A stretch of DNA of 64,000 bases from Montifringilla adamsi (Eukaryota > Chordata > Aves > Passeriformes > Passeridae), in contig JAGGNK010008337.1 in NCBI GenBank assembly GCA_017590115.1, positions 2,792,912-2,856,911 of the forward strand. The letters run 5' to 3'. Every line of letters starts with the position of its first letter. Positions within the stretch are counted from its first letter, which is position 1. The notes under the pieces are model-generated. The model was not told the DNA's origin. It was given only the letters and a program-made list of their open reading frames with translations, and did not search any database. The translations under genes were made by a program, and so were the position numbers. This document shows positions 21,756 to 34,600 of this stretch, in pieces.

Positions 21756-24129
21756 CCATTGGGGGAAGAGGAAAACTCAAGCAAGAGAATGAAGTCAATT
21801 GTTAGATTAAAATTATCTGAACTCTTGGTATTAGAGGAAAACCATAAGGAAAGCTCACTCCAAGTATCTTCCCTGGAAATCTGAATTATCAGTGTGACTA
21901 AATTCTGCTGACACAGAATGAGGCATTTTGAGTTGTGGCAGCCAATGATTAAAAAAAAAACCCTGAAAAACAAAACTCAGAGAAAAGCAAAACTTTGAGA
22001 CTTCAACACTTCTGTTCAGCCGTTTAAAGGGAGAATGCAGTGAGCTGGTTTGAAGATTTTTCCTTCCCCACTACTTTTGCCGCTTCCACAACCCTGCAGG
22101 GGAGAAGCAAACAGTCTTTGAGCTGTAATAGGTGTCAAACCAAGCAAATTCAACAAAGTTTTAGTGAGTGAGAACGGAGAGCAGTGTTCACAACATTTTA
22201 TTTGGCAGTCCCTTTATAGGTACTCAGACGGGGAGACCGGGAGTGTGATACACAGAGACAGATTGCTCTGGGATGGAGAACGGGGAATTTGAGGTACCAC
22301 GTAGCACAGCTTTTATTGGGCTAAGAAATGCAGAGTACAAACCATGGTCTTTGTCACAAAGGAAAAAGAAAATGCTGTTCAGACCAAAGTTTTTTTGTTA
22401 ATCTGTTAAAAACTATTAGAAAAATTATCACTGGTAGCTTTTTAAAGGCCAGTAAGGCTGAAGGCCACAACCCACCCATATCTTCAGAGCAGATAAATAC
22501 ATTTTTTTGCAGGAGTTAACCAACAGATGGCATGTAGGGGTGTGTGTATAGGTATGTTTGAGTGTATGTAAGTTTTCCTGGGAGTGTGAGAAATAAAATA
22601 GTTAGAGAGGGAATGCAAAAGCTCATTATTGCTTGTCATCAAGCGTGGCAAAGGACAGAAACTAAAGAGGCTGGGGGGAAGCGAGCAGCTGTAGCCCTAC
22701 TTACACCAATAACTTTTCACCAGGGTGAGGCAAAGCATCAGGATGTGAGACCCTGGCTCCTGCCCTTTTGAACTTGCTCCTATAGATCACGATGAAATAG
22801 AGAAGTGAGAGAAAGCCTCCTGTCCCCAGTGGGGAGAGAGGAAACCAGCAGCTCATGCAAATATTTCGGATGAGAAGCTGAACACACGCCCTGCTCACAT
22901 CCGCAGGGCCGGCCACGCTGAACGGCACCAACGTGTTTCGGAGGTGGGAACAGGTCTGAAGGAACAAGTACACGAAGGGAAGTGTGCCTTCCTCATGTCC
23001 ACTCGTGGGAAGCGTAAAAGATCACTTCAGCCATGGTGGGGCCCTGCAAATGCGCCATGTGTCGGGGTGGTGCCCCTAAACGTGGGTGGTGTGAGGTGCA
23101 GGAGGATGAACTCTGTGGGACATCCCAGCCAGGCTGGGGCTCAGCTGTCCCCAGGCACAGGCAGCAGATCAGCAGGCCATGCTCTTGCCCTGGGCACGGG
23201 ACTGGCGGCTCTGCCTGCAAGAACCGAGGATGTCACGTCCCTGCTGCCACCAGTGCACGAGCTGCCCTGTGGGACCTGTGCAGGGAGGTGTTTGTGCTTG
23301 GAGTGTTTTGTCCCTGAGAGCTGGCCCTAAGTGTCCCCTCCGTGCTGGGGATGAGCAGGGACGTGGCCTGGTGGCAGACCTGCTGCTGAGGCTGCTGGCC
23401 GGGCCTTTGAGGTGGCCATGGGGCTTTCCACCAGGCCTATCCTGGGAGGTGTTGGGTGTGGAGTGGCCAACAGGCCCCAGTGGCTCTTCAGAGGTTCCTG
23501 GTGTCTGTCTGCTGCTCAAATGGCCGTGGCTGAGGCCCCGCAGGGTCTGGAGGCTCTGTGCCTCAGTGTTGTGTGGCACTGCGTGGCCTACGGTTTGCTC
23601 CTGAAAGCAAATTGAGAAGTGAGAGGCGGCTGCCACGCTCACAGACCCTTCATGAAGCCATGGCCCCCAGCCTGGCCTCTTGGACAAAGAAACCGAGTCA
23701 CCAGCAAGACCTAAATTCCCCTCTGTGGTAGCACAGGACTCACCTGAGGAAACAGAGGTAGCAAGGAATGCTCAGAGTTGAACAAAACCCAAGCGTATTT
23801 TGCTCTTTTGGATTAAAACAAGCCTCCTCTGAAATCAGGTTTCTGCTGAGGCCAAAGGCTCCTGCTTCTCTCCTGCCAGCTCTTTCTGCTTGATTTCTTA
23901 ACCCAAGGTCCTGGCTGAGACAGGAGTCCCACCATGGCAGGAACTGTGCACACCGCATTGAAGGAAAACATTTCCCGTCTTACAGAGCTTCAGATTTAAA
24001 CAGAAAATGTTGTAATGGGAAGAAAGCAAATAAAGTGGCTCAGGGTTGCTGGGCAGGCTGGTGGCAGGTGTGGGACTCCACTCTACTCTTCTGCTGTTCT
24101 GGTGGCTTCATCCTGGTGTGCCAAGTGGG
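21756..24129. other. AT-rich then GC-rich interval, no gene recognised
   Basis: The left part (21756-22560) is AT-leaning. From about 22640 to 23730 the sequence is GC-rich, with overlapping long chance frames on both strands (up to 172 codons, minus strand, 23169-23687). None resembles a protein, and the overlapping of frames on opposite strands argues for composition rather than coding. CpGs are moderately frequent at 22890-23110. Confidence 0.4.
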
Positions 24130-24470
24130 GGACAATCCAGCCTGTCTGAACTTCACAATGGCATTAAGCAACAGCATAAAATTGGGGTTTTATGTCTTTA
24201 TGCATGGTGAATGTCGTCATCAATGTTACAGTGAATTATCATTGATTAGGAAGTTCAACTGCATTGCATTGACACGGACTGAAAAGCTGGAGACACCCAA
24301 ATTTCCAGAAAACATCTGTATTTTCAGACAGCACCACTGCTGCTTCGCGGAGCGCTGGAGGAGAGGTTTTACACGAGCGAGATTTGACATGTGTTATTTA
24401 AAAATGCAAAGATCTCTTGTTTTGTGTGAAGAGGCACATTTTCAAACAAGGAAATGGGTACACAACATGT
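24130..24470. promoter_or_regulatory. Candidate regulatory element
   Basis: ATCAATG (24219-24225) and CATTGAT (24240-24246) form a perfect 7-bp inverted repeat. ATCAAT cores fit PBX/HOX-type or TALE binding, and ACAATGG occurs near 24156. CpGs near 24347-24380 are retained. A 146-codon frame (24035-24475, plus) crosses it but resembles no protein. Regulatory function is inferred. Confidence 0.35.
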
Positions 24471-24479
24471 TCTGAAAGC

Positions 24480-27400
24480 CCCTGGAAGTATGAGTGCCAT
24501 TGGTATCTCTGCAAAAGTTGCCCTGTCTGCACTCCTCTCACAGTGCTTTGGTGACAATTTGTGAGCGACACTTCAAGGCTGATTTTAGTAAGCCTGGCTC
24601 TGCCTGTGCTTTCCAGACCTTATTACACACTCCTCAGTTGTCCAGAATTTGCTGTTATTTTAAAAAACTGTATGTCCTGAGAAAAAGTTCTGTGGGTTAG
24701 CTTAGAGTTTGATCATCTGCATCTGTTTCAAAGTGTCTCTGATAGTATTTAGATAGTCCGGGGACTTGTAAAGGGAAGGTTGCCCTTTCTGCACTTCAAA
24801 TTTTCACATACTGACATTAGGGTTTGTTCTTGACTGTGAGTAATTCAAAGGGAGCTTTGGTGCAAGCCTCCCTGATGGTAAATATTGCACAGCCATAGCT
24901 GCCTTCACCCTTAACAGTGTAGAACATATTCTGCATTATTTTGTTTTATATTCAGCACTCCTTTCTTTTCTACCAACATTTGCGCAATTTGAGTCCCAAG
25001 CCTTACCCTGAATGTCTTTTAACATTACTAGGTTGCATAACCTTTCTGAGGTAAAAAACACAGTGAGCATGTTACTCCTATTTAATTTATTAAACAAAGC
25101 CTTCCGTGGCCCTAATGGCTGCCCAGATTTTTGGGGAAATTCCCTGCTCACACGACCCTTGAACTTGCAGGTGTAAGCATTTTGGTGATACCTCACCACA
25201 CAGGTCAGTGTTCACCCAAGCCTCTGCTGCTGCTGGGGACCACCTACTACAAAGTAAAATACAAATTTCAAATGCTGAGAGGTAGAGATGTCCTTTTAGG
25301 GAGAAATATTCAAACGAGGTGCACAAACACCAGGAAAAGTGGAATGGGGCAGGAGTCAGGGAGCAGCAGCCTGTCCCTTGCAAGAGAAAGCAGCAAATAA
25401 CGAGTTGGTTATAGGAGAGATAAAAGAAAAGCTGACCTCTGCGATAAGCATGGAGGTGGTGGAACGCCGAAGCAAGGAGGCAATTATCCCAACTCTCTGG
25501 GATGAAGTGGGTACAAGAGCTAACAGAGCTGAGCAGTGAATTTCAGCAGGAAAAAAAAATAAAAAAAAGGATCGTGCACAGCTGCAGGGGTTACTGCTGG
25601 AGACTGTATCAGAAAGAAGAAAAATGGATATTGCCTGCAGAGGGACTCAACACTTTATTGGGCTTCCAGGAGAAGCGTACTCAGGAATTTCTGAGGAGAT
25701 GATTTCCCAGCTACTTTAGATTCACTGCAAACAGGTTTCAAGTGATAAAATTCTTTGGGGGATATGGGCTATAATGAATGATCCGTTTTAGAAGAGGAAA
25801 CAAATAGTGGGATGTTGCAATGTTTTAGCAGGGAGAAAGCCATTGTTTCCAGATTTGTATTAATGATACGGAGTGGAAGGAGAATGGCGAGATGACAGCA
25901 TTTGTAAATGAGGGAAGTGATCAAAGATCAGCAGCAGTCCCAGGAGGAAGGGTGAGAGCAGTTAGAAAATACTAAATTTCAGCTCCAATTCTCATACATC
26001 CCCTAGGATATTTTATAAATTTATTTGTTCCTGAAGAGTTTTCTGGGCACCCCAAGTCAAGGCAGTGCATGAGCTGCACACCTGTGTGATTTGGCCAGCA
26101 GTTAAATCCAACTTCAGCTCCTAACACAGATGAGCTTGGAGTTGAGAGAGGCCACAGGACTCCTGTCCTGTAAGCAACAGCCACCTGACTTTGTTCCAAG
26201 GCTACTGTCACGAGCACAGCCTTTGTCGTGTGAACAAATGTGTGTATTACTCACAGCTTGTAAGAACAAAGTGAAGAACAGTATTTGAACTGCGTTTTTC
26301 TAAACAACCACATGAACTATACTTTGAAAGGAAAAATTTCCTGTCAGGTTTTATATTCAACATTTCTTTCTTTTTATGAGACATCAGGAAAAAAAAAACA
26401 AAAACAAACCAAAGAAACCAAACCTGCCCTGGAGATCTAGATCTGTAGGCAGAAAGATGCAAACTAGGAAATCCCAAAACACATAAAAATTATCTTGCTC
26501 AACTAACATTATACTACTTGCATGCTAATAATTATAAACAGACACACCATTTGATGATTTACAGATTCATTTCTCTTCTCTACTTAGTTCAGCTAAAATT
26601 TGTAGAATATTTCCCCTCATTTGTGGAGTAATTGACTTGTTCTTATGACATGCCTGGGCTTTCAATCCAAAGCTGGGTGTGATCTTTCCCTCGAAGTCGG
26701 ATGTCTCTGCAAAACAAGCACTGGGATTTCATCACATCCTGCTGGGTGCAGTACAAAAATTGCTGTTGAGATGCAAACACCTGGGCTGTGCAGAAAAGGA
26801 TGCCAGGGGAGCAGAGGGGTGGCTTGCACTCTTTCCATTCACTGAAACAGCAAACCCAGGGGCTCTCCCCTTTACACAATGTCTGTAGTGCTGCCAAACT
26901 CAGAAGCCTTGGAGATACGAACATCTCAAAGAACTGCATGTCAGGGGACAGCACGAGAAGGCTTTCCATTTCCAGCACTGCGTAGGCTCTCTGGAGCAAC
27001 CTGCTCTGCCATGGCTGTGGGTCAGGCTGCCCACACTTCCTTTGCTTCTGCTGCTCCCACTGCCACCATCCCAGATTGCCTCATCTCCTCTGTTGAAGGA
27101 CAATTTCTGCTGTTGACATGCATGTTCTTTGGGCAAGTTTGCTGGTTGTTCTGCAAGGCCTTGGCACAACATCAGCTTTGCCCCAGCTGGGCTTTGTCAC
27201 TGGGCTCCTCCTCACGCAAAGCCCTTGTGTATCCTTCATTAGCCCCTGGCACCCTGATGCCTCCTCTGGTGGGGGTGAGGTGATACTTGTGCTCCCAAAT
27301 CTCCCTCCCCTTATCAGGCTTTCCCCGTCCTTGCATGAGCACAGCCTTGGGGAGGGTCTCCTGTGCCATGGAGTGAACAGCCTGTCTCATGTCTGAGGGC

Positions 27401-28160
27401 ACAGGGAGCTGCCACACTTCTCAGGCTTATCATGTGGCACAAAACACCTGCCTGTGCACACAGAGTCACCTTCTGCCTGCAATCAGAGCCCTCCTCACAC
27501 AAGCACCATTCTTGGCCACACTGTCTGGTTCAGCTCAGCATCCTCTCCCCAGTGATCATGTACTGGTTCCTCCTCTTTTTCAGAATGGGCAGGTTTGTAC
27601 TTAAAACCTGCTTTGGTTTTTGCTGCTTTGTGTTCATGTTGGGCACTTTTTGGTGGGGCTCTTGTTTTCCCTGTGGACCATGCTCTTTCACATTGCCAGT
27701 TTGGTCTGTGTCTCCTCACGGCCTGGTTTTCCTGAGGAGCTGGTCCCAAGCAGAAATGGGAGGTCATCTCTTGTGTGTTTCAAAAATTTCTAAGAAGTAT
27801 TCATTGGAAATCAGATACTAAGATATTAAATGTGCACATAGAGGTAGAAGAGAAAGTATTAGTGGCATAACCCTTTTTAGGATATTCCCTACAGATCTCA
27901 AGTATAAATATTTCCAGTGTTGAACAAGTGCTGCCTTAAATCATTCAATCACTCTCTTTGGGCTGCAGCTCACTCAACAGCAAAGTTTTGTCCTATTTCC
28001 AACCTCTCCTCAACAGGGAACACAGGATTACTGCATCATATTCACCGTGTTCTCTTCTGCTGCCACTTTCCATCCTTCTTGGCTGAGTAATTTTTCCCCA
28101 GCTGGGCAACTGGTAAGAAACCAGTATCTCACTGTGATTATTTGACTTCATTGATTTTGT
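24480..28160. other. Long interval without recognised gene
   Basis: Includes an AT-rich section (24700-25090), a purine-rich section (25420-25640) and a GC-richer part (26640-27780) with many overlapping chance frames up to 152 codons. The stretch at about 25850-25910 faintly recalls reverse-transcriptase-derived repeat sequence, but the similarity is too weak to call. An A-rich tract lies at 26390-26411. No conserved-looking block stands out. Confidence 0.35.
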
Positions 28161-28171
28161 CTTTGCCTGTA

Positions 28172-28197
28172 ATTTGCACCTGTAATCAGGTGCAAAT
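28172..28197. repeat. Perfect 11-bp inverted repeat carrying paired E2-boxes
   Basis: ATTTGCACCTG and CAGGTGCAAAT are exact reverse complements separated by TAAT. Each arm holds CACCTG/CAGGTG, the E2-box recognised by E-proteins and by ZEB and Snail repressors. Close inverted pairs of this box suit a two-site binder. Occupancy is inferred. Confidence 0.9.
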
Positions 28198-29128
28198 CCA
28201 ACCTCTAGCAGAGGGTCAAGAGCTTTTTCCTGTGGGTGACACACCATGTGTGACTGGGGCCAGGCTCCCATGGACATCTTGTCCTGTTCTGTCAGCAGAG
28301 TTACACCAGGGAAAGGTCTGGCACAGGCTGTAAAAACTAAACCTTGACCCAGCCACGAGCAAATGAGAGCGGGGCAGCTGTTTAAAATACCTGATGGTGA
28401 ATTCAGATTAAACCATTTCAATATTGACTGAAATGCTTAATTTTATTGGCACTGGCTACTGTGAACACACTTCCCTCTCAGTGACAAGCAGCAGGATTAC
28501 CCAGCTCAGAGGTCAGCAGGTGGGCTCTCCATCCTTGGCTCCCCTCTGAGGACAGGGCTGGGAGAAGGGATGATCCCTAACACACACAAGGCCACCACAC
28601 CCCTGCCCTTGAACACGGGGGAGAATGAAGCAGATGCAATTGGCTGGTGATCTGGTTTTCAGCCCAGCACTTTTGACCAGGGGCCGTTGGACTGTGTGAC
28701 CAGAAGCCAGTGAGCTGCCAGCAGAGTGTTGTGTGAAGACACATATAGCATCTTTTGGCTGACAAACTGCATTACACGTCTGTCCCCATGCCCAGGAGCA
28801 GGCAGAGCAGTTCTCTGCTTCAATTCCGTGTTATATATATGTATGTATATCCATAGCCAAAAATGTGAACTTCTTGTGGTGGTGATTTCTCCAAGCTCCT
28901 GCCCAAGACAAAGCCAATGCCCCCAGGATCTGTCTGGAGAAGGGGAAGGCGCTCCGTCTCGACTACTGCTGCTCAATCAACTTGCTGACACCACAGTCCC
29001 TAAAAATTGGCTTAGCTGCGGGCGCTCTCTGAGCCAGAACTGGCAGAGCAGCAGCTGCTGGAAGCAGACACTCCTTCGCAAGTTCTGGTCCTCTCTGGTG
29101 TCACCCAAGCTGCTTCCCTGACTTCCAG
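28198..29128. other. No gene recognised
   Basis: GC-moderate filler with a short TATATATGTATGTATAT run near 28832. No recognisable gene. CpG content rises towards 29010. Confidence 0.4.
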
Positions 29129-29211
29129 CGACGGCTTTTTGTTAATTAGGTCACGCGCGGCCCTGCGCGCGAAGCGCCGCACGACGCAGCGGGAACGCTT
29201 TAGCGCCGGTG
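29129..29211. promoter_or_regulatory. CpG-dense patch, possible orphan promoter or CpG-type enhancer
   Basis: About fourteen CpGs fall within roughly 70 bases (29153-29207), including CACGCGCGGCCCTGCGCGCG, which resembles tandem NRF1-type GCGC words. The flanks are CpG-poor except for a thinner scatter to 29355. It is shorter than a conventional CpG island. Possible explanations are the start of a non-coding transcript or an unmethylated regulatory element. GTTAATTAGG at 29141-29150 borders it. Confidence 0.5.
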
Positions 29212-29359
29212 TGTGTGTCTTTTCACTTTGTAAGTCTGGCATTTTCTTTGCTCTCCAGGTTATGCCAAGACAGAAGGAGGGACTTGGAGAGGGAAGATTA
29301 ACCTTTCGCTGGCCACGATTCCTTCCCTCTTATCGCGGAGGCTTCGGCAGCACGCCCCC

Positions 29360-30080
29360 CTCCCAGCCAGCCTATCTGTCTGAATTGCTGAAAGCATAAT
29401 GCTCCCATATGAGAGATAAGTAAGTGAGCTCTCTTTCTTTTCCGTAGGGATGAACTATAGTGTATGCAGATTATTAGGAGAAGAAAATAATATCAGAGAA
29501 AGGTGGCTTTCTTAAAAGGCATCGGTAGCATTAGTGTCATGTGTGAAGCACCCATTTGTGACAACTGTACAGACCTTTCAATGGAAAATTGTGCTGTGCT
29601 ACCTTTTAAAGTATGAAATGCTAATTTTGGATTTACAGTTTTTGAACTGGAGGGCTGCATTTTGCATGGAATTTTGTTTAATTTCCCAGAGAAAAAAGGC
29701 ATTTGAAACACAACTGCCTACAGCCAACTGTCAACAAAAATCAACTGTAATAACACGCGGCCTGTCACTGATTTATGTGGTGATGTGGTAATCTTCTCAA
29801 TTTAGCTGGATATTTCTTCTTCATACCAAATAGCTGAAAGTCTTGCTAGACATTTATGAATATCGGGAGGTGCTATTAGGATGATAATGGGGCAAGATTA
29901 AAGAGGTGCTCACTAGTTCAAAGTGCCAGTTAAAGAGACAGGGAATCGAGAGGTGTAGATATATATATGGCCCATTGATATAAGTGAACTTTATATTTTC
30001 AGAGTTGCTTAAGATTTGGGAGACGGCATATTGAAATCCATCTGCCAGGAGAGCATCTTTCTAAAGGGAGACTGAGGGAA
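29360..30080. promoter_or_regulatory. Candidate regulatory element next to CpG patch
   Basis: About 700 bp of AT-rich, complex sequence without repeats lies directly downstream of the CpG-dense patch. A run of TATATATATGG lies near 29962. Adjacent CpG-dense and AT-rich complex sequence is a common arrangement at developmental enhancers. Open frames here have no recognisable product. Conservation is untested. Confidence 0.45.
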
Positions 30081-30289
30081 GCAACTCTATGCTTTTTTTT
30101 TTTTTCCTCCTAAAAAACATGCTTTTGTTTAGCAGGAGGTGTGGATTGAAAATCTTAGGTATCGAAGCTGGAGCAAGTGAGTGTGGACAATGTTTTAGCA
30201 AGCAGAATTAGGAATTTTCCCCCTTTTCTCCAAAGGTCTGAGCCTCAGCCATGGTCATTTTGCAGCAGGCTGTGTCTCAGCCAGGACTG

Positions 30290-30725
30290 GCGAGCCACAT
30301 ATCACACTCTGCATGTTACAGCTAAGAAAAGTAATTGGCCTCTCGTAAAGAGCTAGAACTAATGCAGACAAAACGATATTGCAAGACTTGAGCTGCAAAT
30401 AAAGAGACAAGTTTGTGTTTTACAAAAATGTATAATTTACCAGGCATTTCATTATGCTGTATAAAAAGGCAAAAATGATAATTGAAAATAAATGTGGCTG
30501 CCTAGCTACAGTATATGCTGCCAGCGTTACTGGAAATAGAAGTGCTTTCTTGCTGCAGAGAGTTAAAATTTTCATACAACTTCTGTCTGCAGACTTGTGT
30601 AATGTATCTTGTTAAATTTGTTTCAGTTTGGGTATTTGTTACAGAGAAGCAGGCGAAATGTGAGGCTCCGTCTGTGTATTTTTATATCTAGGGGGTTGTA
30701 CAATTATATTAATTATTAACAGCCT
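30290..30725. promoter_or_regulatory. Candidate regulatory element with HNF1-like site
   Basis: ATTAATTATTAAC at 30708-30720 matches the palindromic HNF1 consensus GTTAATNATTAAC at all but the first position. Upstream is complex AT-rich sequence with CpGs kept near 30345, 30374 and 30526. It may continue from the preceding block. HNF1 binding is inferred from the motif only. Confidence 0.45.
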
Positions 30726-31900
30726 CTTCTGCAGATGCACACATCTGTTGAGTCTGAGGCAGGATTCATGTTGCTGAGTTTATTCCAGAGTGGGAAAAGT
30801 ACATCAGTTGCCTTCAAGGTTTCCAGAGATATTCCACAGCAAACTCCTGTCTTCCAAGGAACATGGTTACAAATACAGATAAACCAAAGTAATGTTGTTG
30901 GGTTATTTTGCCCTGAAGCAAAGGGAATTCTGAATTGCTGTTTTTCTTCAATACATGAGGCTACTTGGGGATGCTGAGAATTACTGGAGGGGGAGAACAC
31001 AGGTCTAGGAATTGTCCTTGCTTCTGCCCTGAATTCTTCCTTCTGACCCCCTCATCCCTGGCAAGAGGAAGCTGCCACAAACGTGGTGTCCCTCTGTGTC
31101 CAAATGCATGAGTCTCCCCGCAGCAGCCCCAGGGCTCTGCACACCCAGTGTGGGAAAACCTTCCTCTAGGGAGCTTTGAGGGGAAAAAACCCTCCTCTGG
31201 ATTGAGATTTTCCCTCTGAGCTCTTCAATTTCTCAACAGAGAGAACTATAAAAAGCTCTAGGCTCATTTCTTCCCAGGGTCTGCTCATGCCCCACAGCAA
31301 CAAAATGCTGTGCAGGTTATCCAAGTTGAAACTACTGAGTTTCCACTAGCTCTGGAATTAAGCTAAAAAAGAAAAGGTGAGAGGTCTTTCCTTGGCTTTA
31401 AAGGCCAGGGAGGTAGGGGCAGAGAAATAGGATGAGTTCCTTGTTGGCACTCCCATTCCACAGATCCCTCACCAGGGTGGATGGGATGGCAACAGAGTGA
31501 ACAGGGTACTGAGAAAAGAACTCATCAGCAGGAAGGTTATACTTTCATATGTGTGTTTAAATCCACTGTTTAAAATTATCTTCTTTTTCATTCTTTCTTT
31601 CCATTTGGGCTCTTTTATCTACAGACTCAGCTGGGCTGCATTGTTCAGAGTCTTGGTTGTGTTTGGATGGGTCAGGCCCTATGAATTCGCTTGGCCTTGA
31701 AGCAAAAAAACTCATCATGAATAATGAAAGAAAGGAAAATAATGCCTGAGACAGAATGACTTTAAAAATGATTAATATCTATTCTTTCCCTCATAATTTG
31801 CCTCCAGACTTTTCCCTTTTCAAAATAGCTTGCCATTAGCAGTTGAACTTTCAATAGTCAGTACTTTGATGAAAACTGGTGCTCTGAAGCCAAAGGGAAC

Positions 31901-31940
31901 ATTATTATTATTATCATTATTATTATTATTATTATTATTT
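31901..31940 (+). repeat. (ATT)n microsatellite
   Basis: Forty bases of ATT repeat with one C interruption at 31915. It is a typical trinucleotide microsatellite, not within a recognised gene. Confidence 0.95.
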
Positions 31941-33185
31941 GGAATCAAGGTTCACTTTGATAAGTTCAAAGCCCTGGGTGAATATAGAAAGGCCCAAGTT
32001 CTGCCCTCCAGCACATCTTGCTGGCTCAGACTGGCCACTTGAAACGCAGCAATGTTTGCCAGGCAGACACTGAAATTGTTGTGACTGTGGATGTGTAAAC
32101 ACCAGCATCAGTTCCCATCCAATAACTGCTGACAGGAAAGCTGGTCCTGTGCAGAGCAGCACCGAGGGGATTTGCAATTATGAAGGAATGGGATATATCA
32201 GGGATGCAACTGGCTGCCACTAAGTAGCTCAGCAACTCTCAGGGGCCTCCACTCAGCTCCCAACTCCTCGTCTCAGCCAGGAGATTTTCCTGCTTCAAAG
32301 GCTTTTAATAAAAAACCAGTTCAGGTAAATGCTGACAATAAGCAAGCAAACCTGTTGAGCCTCGAGTCCACAACTTGCCAGGCAACAGGATGCTTCTCTG
32401 TGACATTTAAGAGTGCTAACACCTGAAGAAAATATTGCATGTTTTACCCTTTCTGCTTAAAATAACATGAAAAAGTGCTGCTCTTGTAATTGCATTAAGG
32501 GGCATTTTCAGCAGGCTGTCCCTACCTCTGTCCCCAGGATCTAAGGGCTCCCAGCTCTGATTAAAGGAAACCTTCTCCATTAGCACCCTGGCCAGGTCTT
32601 TGAAATACCCCAAAGCAGCTTCATCTACCCCAAAAGCAGTTCCACATCAGAATTTAGGGTGTGCTGAGGCAGGGTGTGGATGCAGAGCACTTTCCAATGA
32701 GCTCCAGGGAGTTAATTAGTGTGTTATCCCAAACACCTGTGGAGCATGCTTTCAGCCTCAGCTTGCTCTGCCTACAGTCACTTTTGGTGTGTGCTACTTC
32801 ACGTTCCCTCAGAGCAGCTCCCTCCAGCTCCTTGGGCTACCCTGAGCTTTGGGTGAGTTTTTCTGTTATTCCTAAAGTTTTACAGATTTGTACCACAACA
32901 ATGCTCCAGGTTTCTTTGAGGTGATGTGCAGAGAAAGCTTGATGGTTGTAGGACATGAAGTTGCTCCTTTCTATGGCTGTTGTAAGGTGGTGTAGCTGCT
33001 TGAGATGGGAAAGGTGATGATTTTCTGTGGTGAAATTGTTAATTTTTTTTCTCTTTTAAGTCCTCTCCCCATCTATATTTAACCCCAGCTCCCTGGTTCT
33101 GCTTTGGTGGCGTATTTAGACACCTGTATACGTGCATTTCTTCTCTTGTGGGCCTTCACCTAGCTGGTCATCTGTGGAGAAGATG

Positions 33186-33223
33186 AGGATTTTATGGGAA
33201 TTAAACAGGATTTTATGGGAATT
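33186..33223 (+). repeat. Tandem duplication of a 17-base word
   Basis: AGGATTTTATGGGAATT occurs at 33186-33202 and again exactly at 33207-33223, a period of 21 bases. It is a recent local duplication of no evident function. Confidence 0.95.
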
Positions 33224-34319
33224 GGTACTTCTTAAGTCAGACTTCTTTGATTTTCTGTCAAATTACAGATGATTATTTTGTTGGTAATGGTCAGCTCTGT
33301 AAGCATTATGTGAGTCAGAATTGTTCTGGTCTTTAGGCAATGCTCCCGTTGAGTGCAGGGGTTTTACCCCTGGCTAAAATAGGGATTGCCCCAAGCTTCC
33401 ACTTCATCCCTTTCCTGGTCTTGGAGGAGGGTTGGGGGAACAAAAGGTACATCTTTCTCCTCAGCTGCTGGAGTTTGAGAGAGCCTGGGCAGTGTTAATG
33501 AGGCACAGCTGGGCCTCCTTTAAACACTTAAGGCTAAAGGGTGAAGCCATGAGGAGCTTCCAGAACCTTCTGGGCTTTTCCAATCAGGCTGTGGATTAAT
33601 TAATTATCTCTGCCTTCTGCTAGAGGTGGAAGGAAGCCTTTTAATGACTGCCAGGGGATGAGGCTTCTTTTGCTGCCCACTGAAAGCATGGCAGCCTCAG
33701 CTTAAATGGGTGAACCTGTGTCATGCGCCCCATTTTGGGGACTTTAATGGCTCAGGGGAGGAGGAGAAACTCCTCCATGGAAAACCCCCCCTGATTCCAG
33801 GGGGTTCACCTGCAGCGTGTGGCAGGCTGGGTTTTAAACCATCAAAATACACTTGTGTGTTACCTGCAGAGATAATTGAATGTATATGCACATCCCCAGC
33901 AGAACACCTGTGCTGCCTCCCTGGCACGCATAAGTATTCCCTGCATGCTTGTGTGTTCCCTGCAAGCTACACTACACATTAATAAGACAATCCATATATT
34001 GCATTAGGACAGACCCTATGCAGACAATGCTCCAGGTACTGATTTTTCTTCCTTTTTCCTGAAATATGGCTGATATGGTCCACTGCAAAATGAACCTATA
34101 TTGGAAATGGCAAAATTGTAATGTGAAATATACTGGGGTCAGTGGGGTGTGATGTTTTTTGCATACATTTTTTCTCCCTTGACCCATGCCATTCTCCTGC
34201 ATATCGGGGGAAAAAAGCTTCATCTCACACGGAAATGTGATGTCCTTTACTGCCAGAGGCTGTTGCTGTTTTAAATGAGGAAAAAGCACAATGCATGAAG
34301 AAGGAAAATTAAAGCATAT

Positions 34320-34600
34320 TCATTTTGGAAATTAGATACGGTGTCAGGAGACTCTCTGGAAATAGCATGGTTTGAATGGAGCACCAGACTACAAGACAGT
34401 TCACTGAACTTTTGACCACTATTTATACTACGGGAGCTTTTGAAATGGGACGACAGCGAAGTATTTTATAGCTGTTTAATAGTGGATTGTGGTTTTTACT
34501 AGACATTTATCTTCCCTCTGAGTGTATATAAGATAAGTAAACATTATGTAGTGTAATTGCCTTGTGTTGGAAGCGCTTTAATTTAGGGCTGCTTTATGTT
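34320..34600. promoter_or_regulatory. Candidate regulatory element with RUNX-type word
   Basis: Complex AT-leaning sequence retains CpGs near 34340, 34432, 34451 and 34574. TGTGGT, the RUNX core, lies at 34488-34493 in TTGTGGTTTTTACT. It has no repeat and no notable open frame. By texture it resembles a conserved non-coding element. Confidence 0.45.

Larger units (their letters stand above)
30726..34319. other. Long interval without recognised gene
   Basis: Filler with some GC-rich parts (31010-31160, 32500-32860). Two small tandem features are listed separately. At 33848-33966 the word CTTGTGTGTTNCCTGCA occurs twice about 98 bases apart, with weaker related words between, suggesting a decayed local duplication. 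TTAATTAATTA occurs near 33597. No exon or named repeat is recognised. Confidence 0.35.

Noticed and set aside
23169..23687. 172-codon minus-strand frame overlapped by a 141-codon plus-strand frame
   Set aside because: Both frames open across the same GC-rich DNA and neither resembles a protein.
25850..25910. Faint similarity to reverse-transcriptase-derived repeat sequence
   Set aside because: Too short and diverged to separate from chance.
33848..33966. Possible minisatellite of CTTGTGTGTT-CCTGCA words
   Set aside because: Only two clear copies and no consistent period between them; noted within the surrounding interval only.
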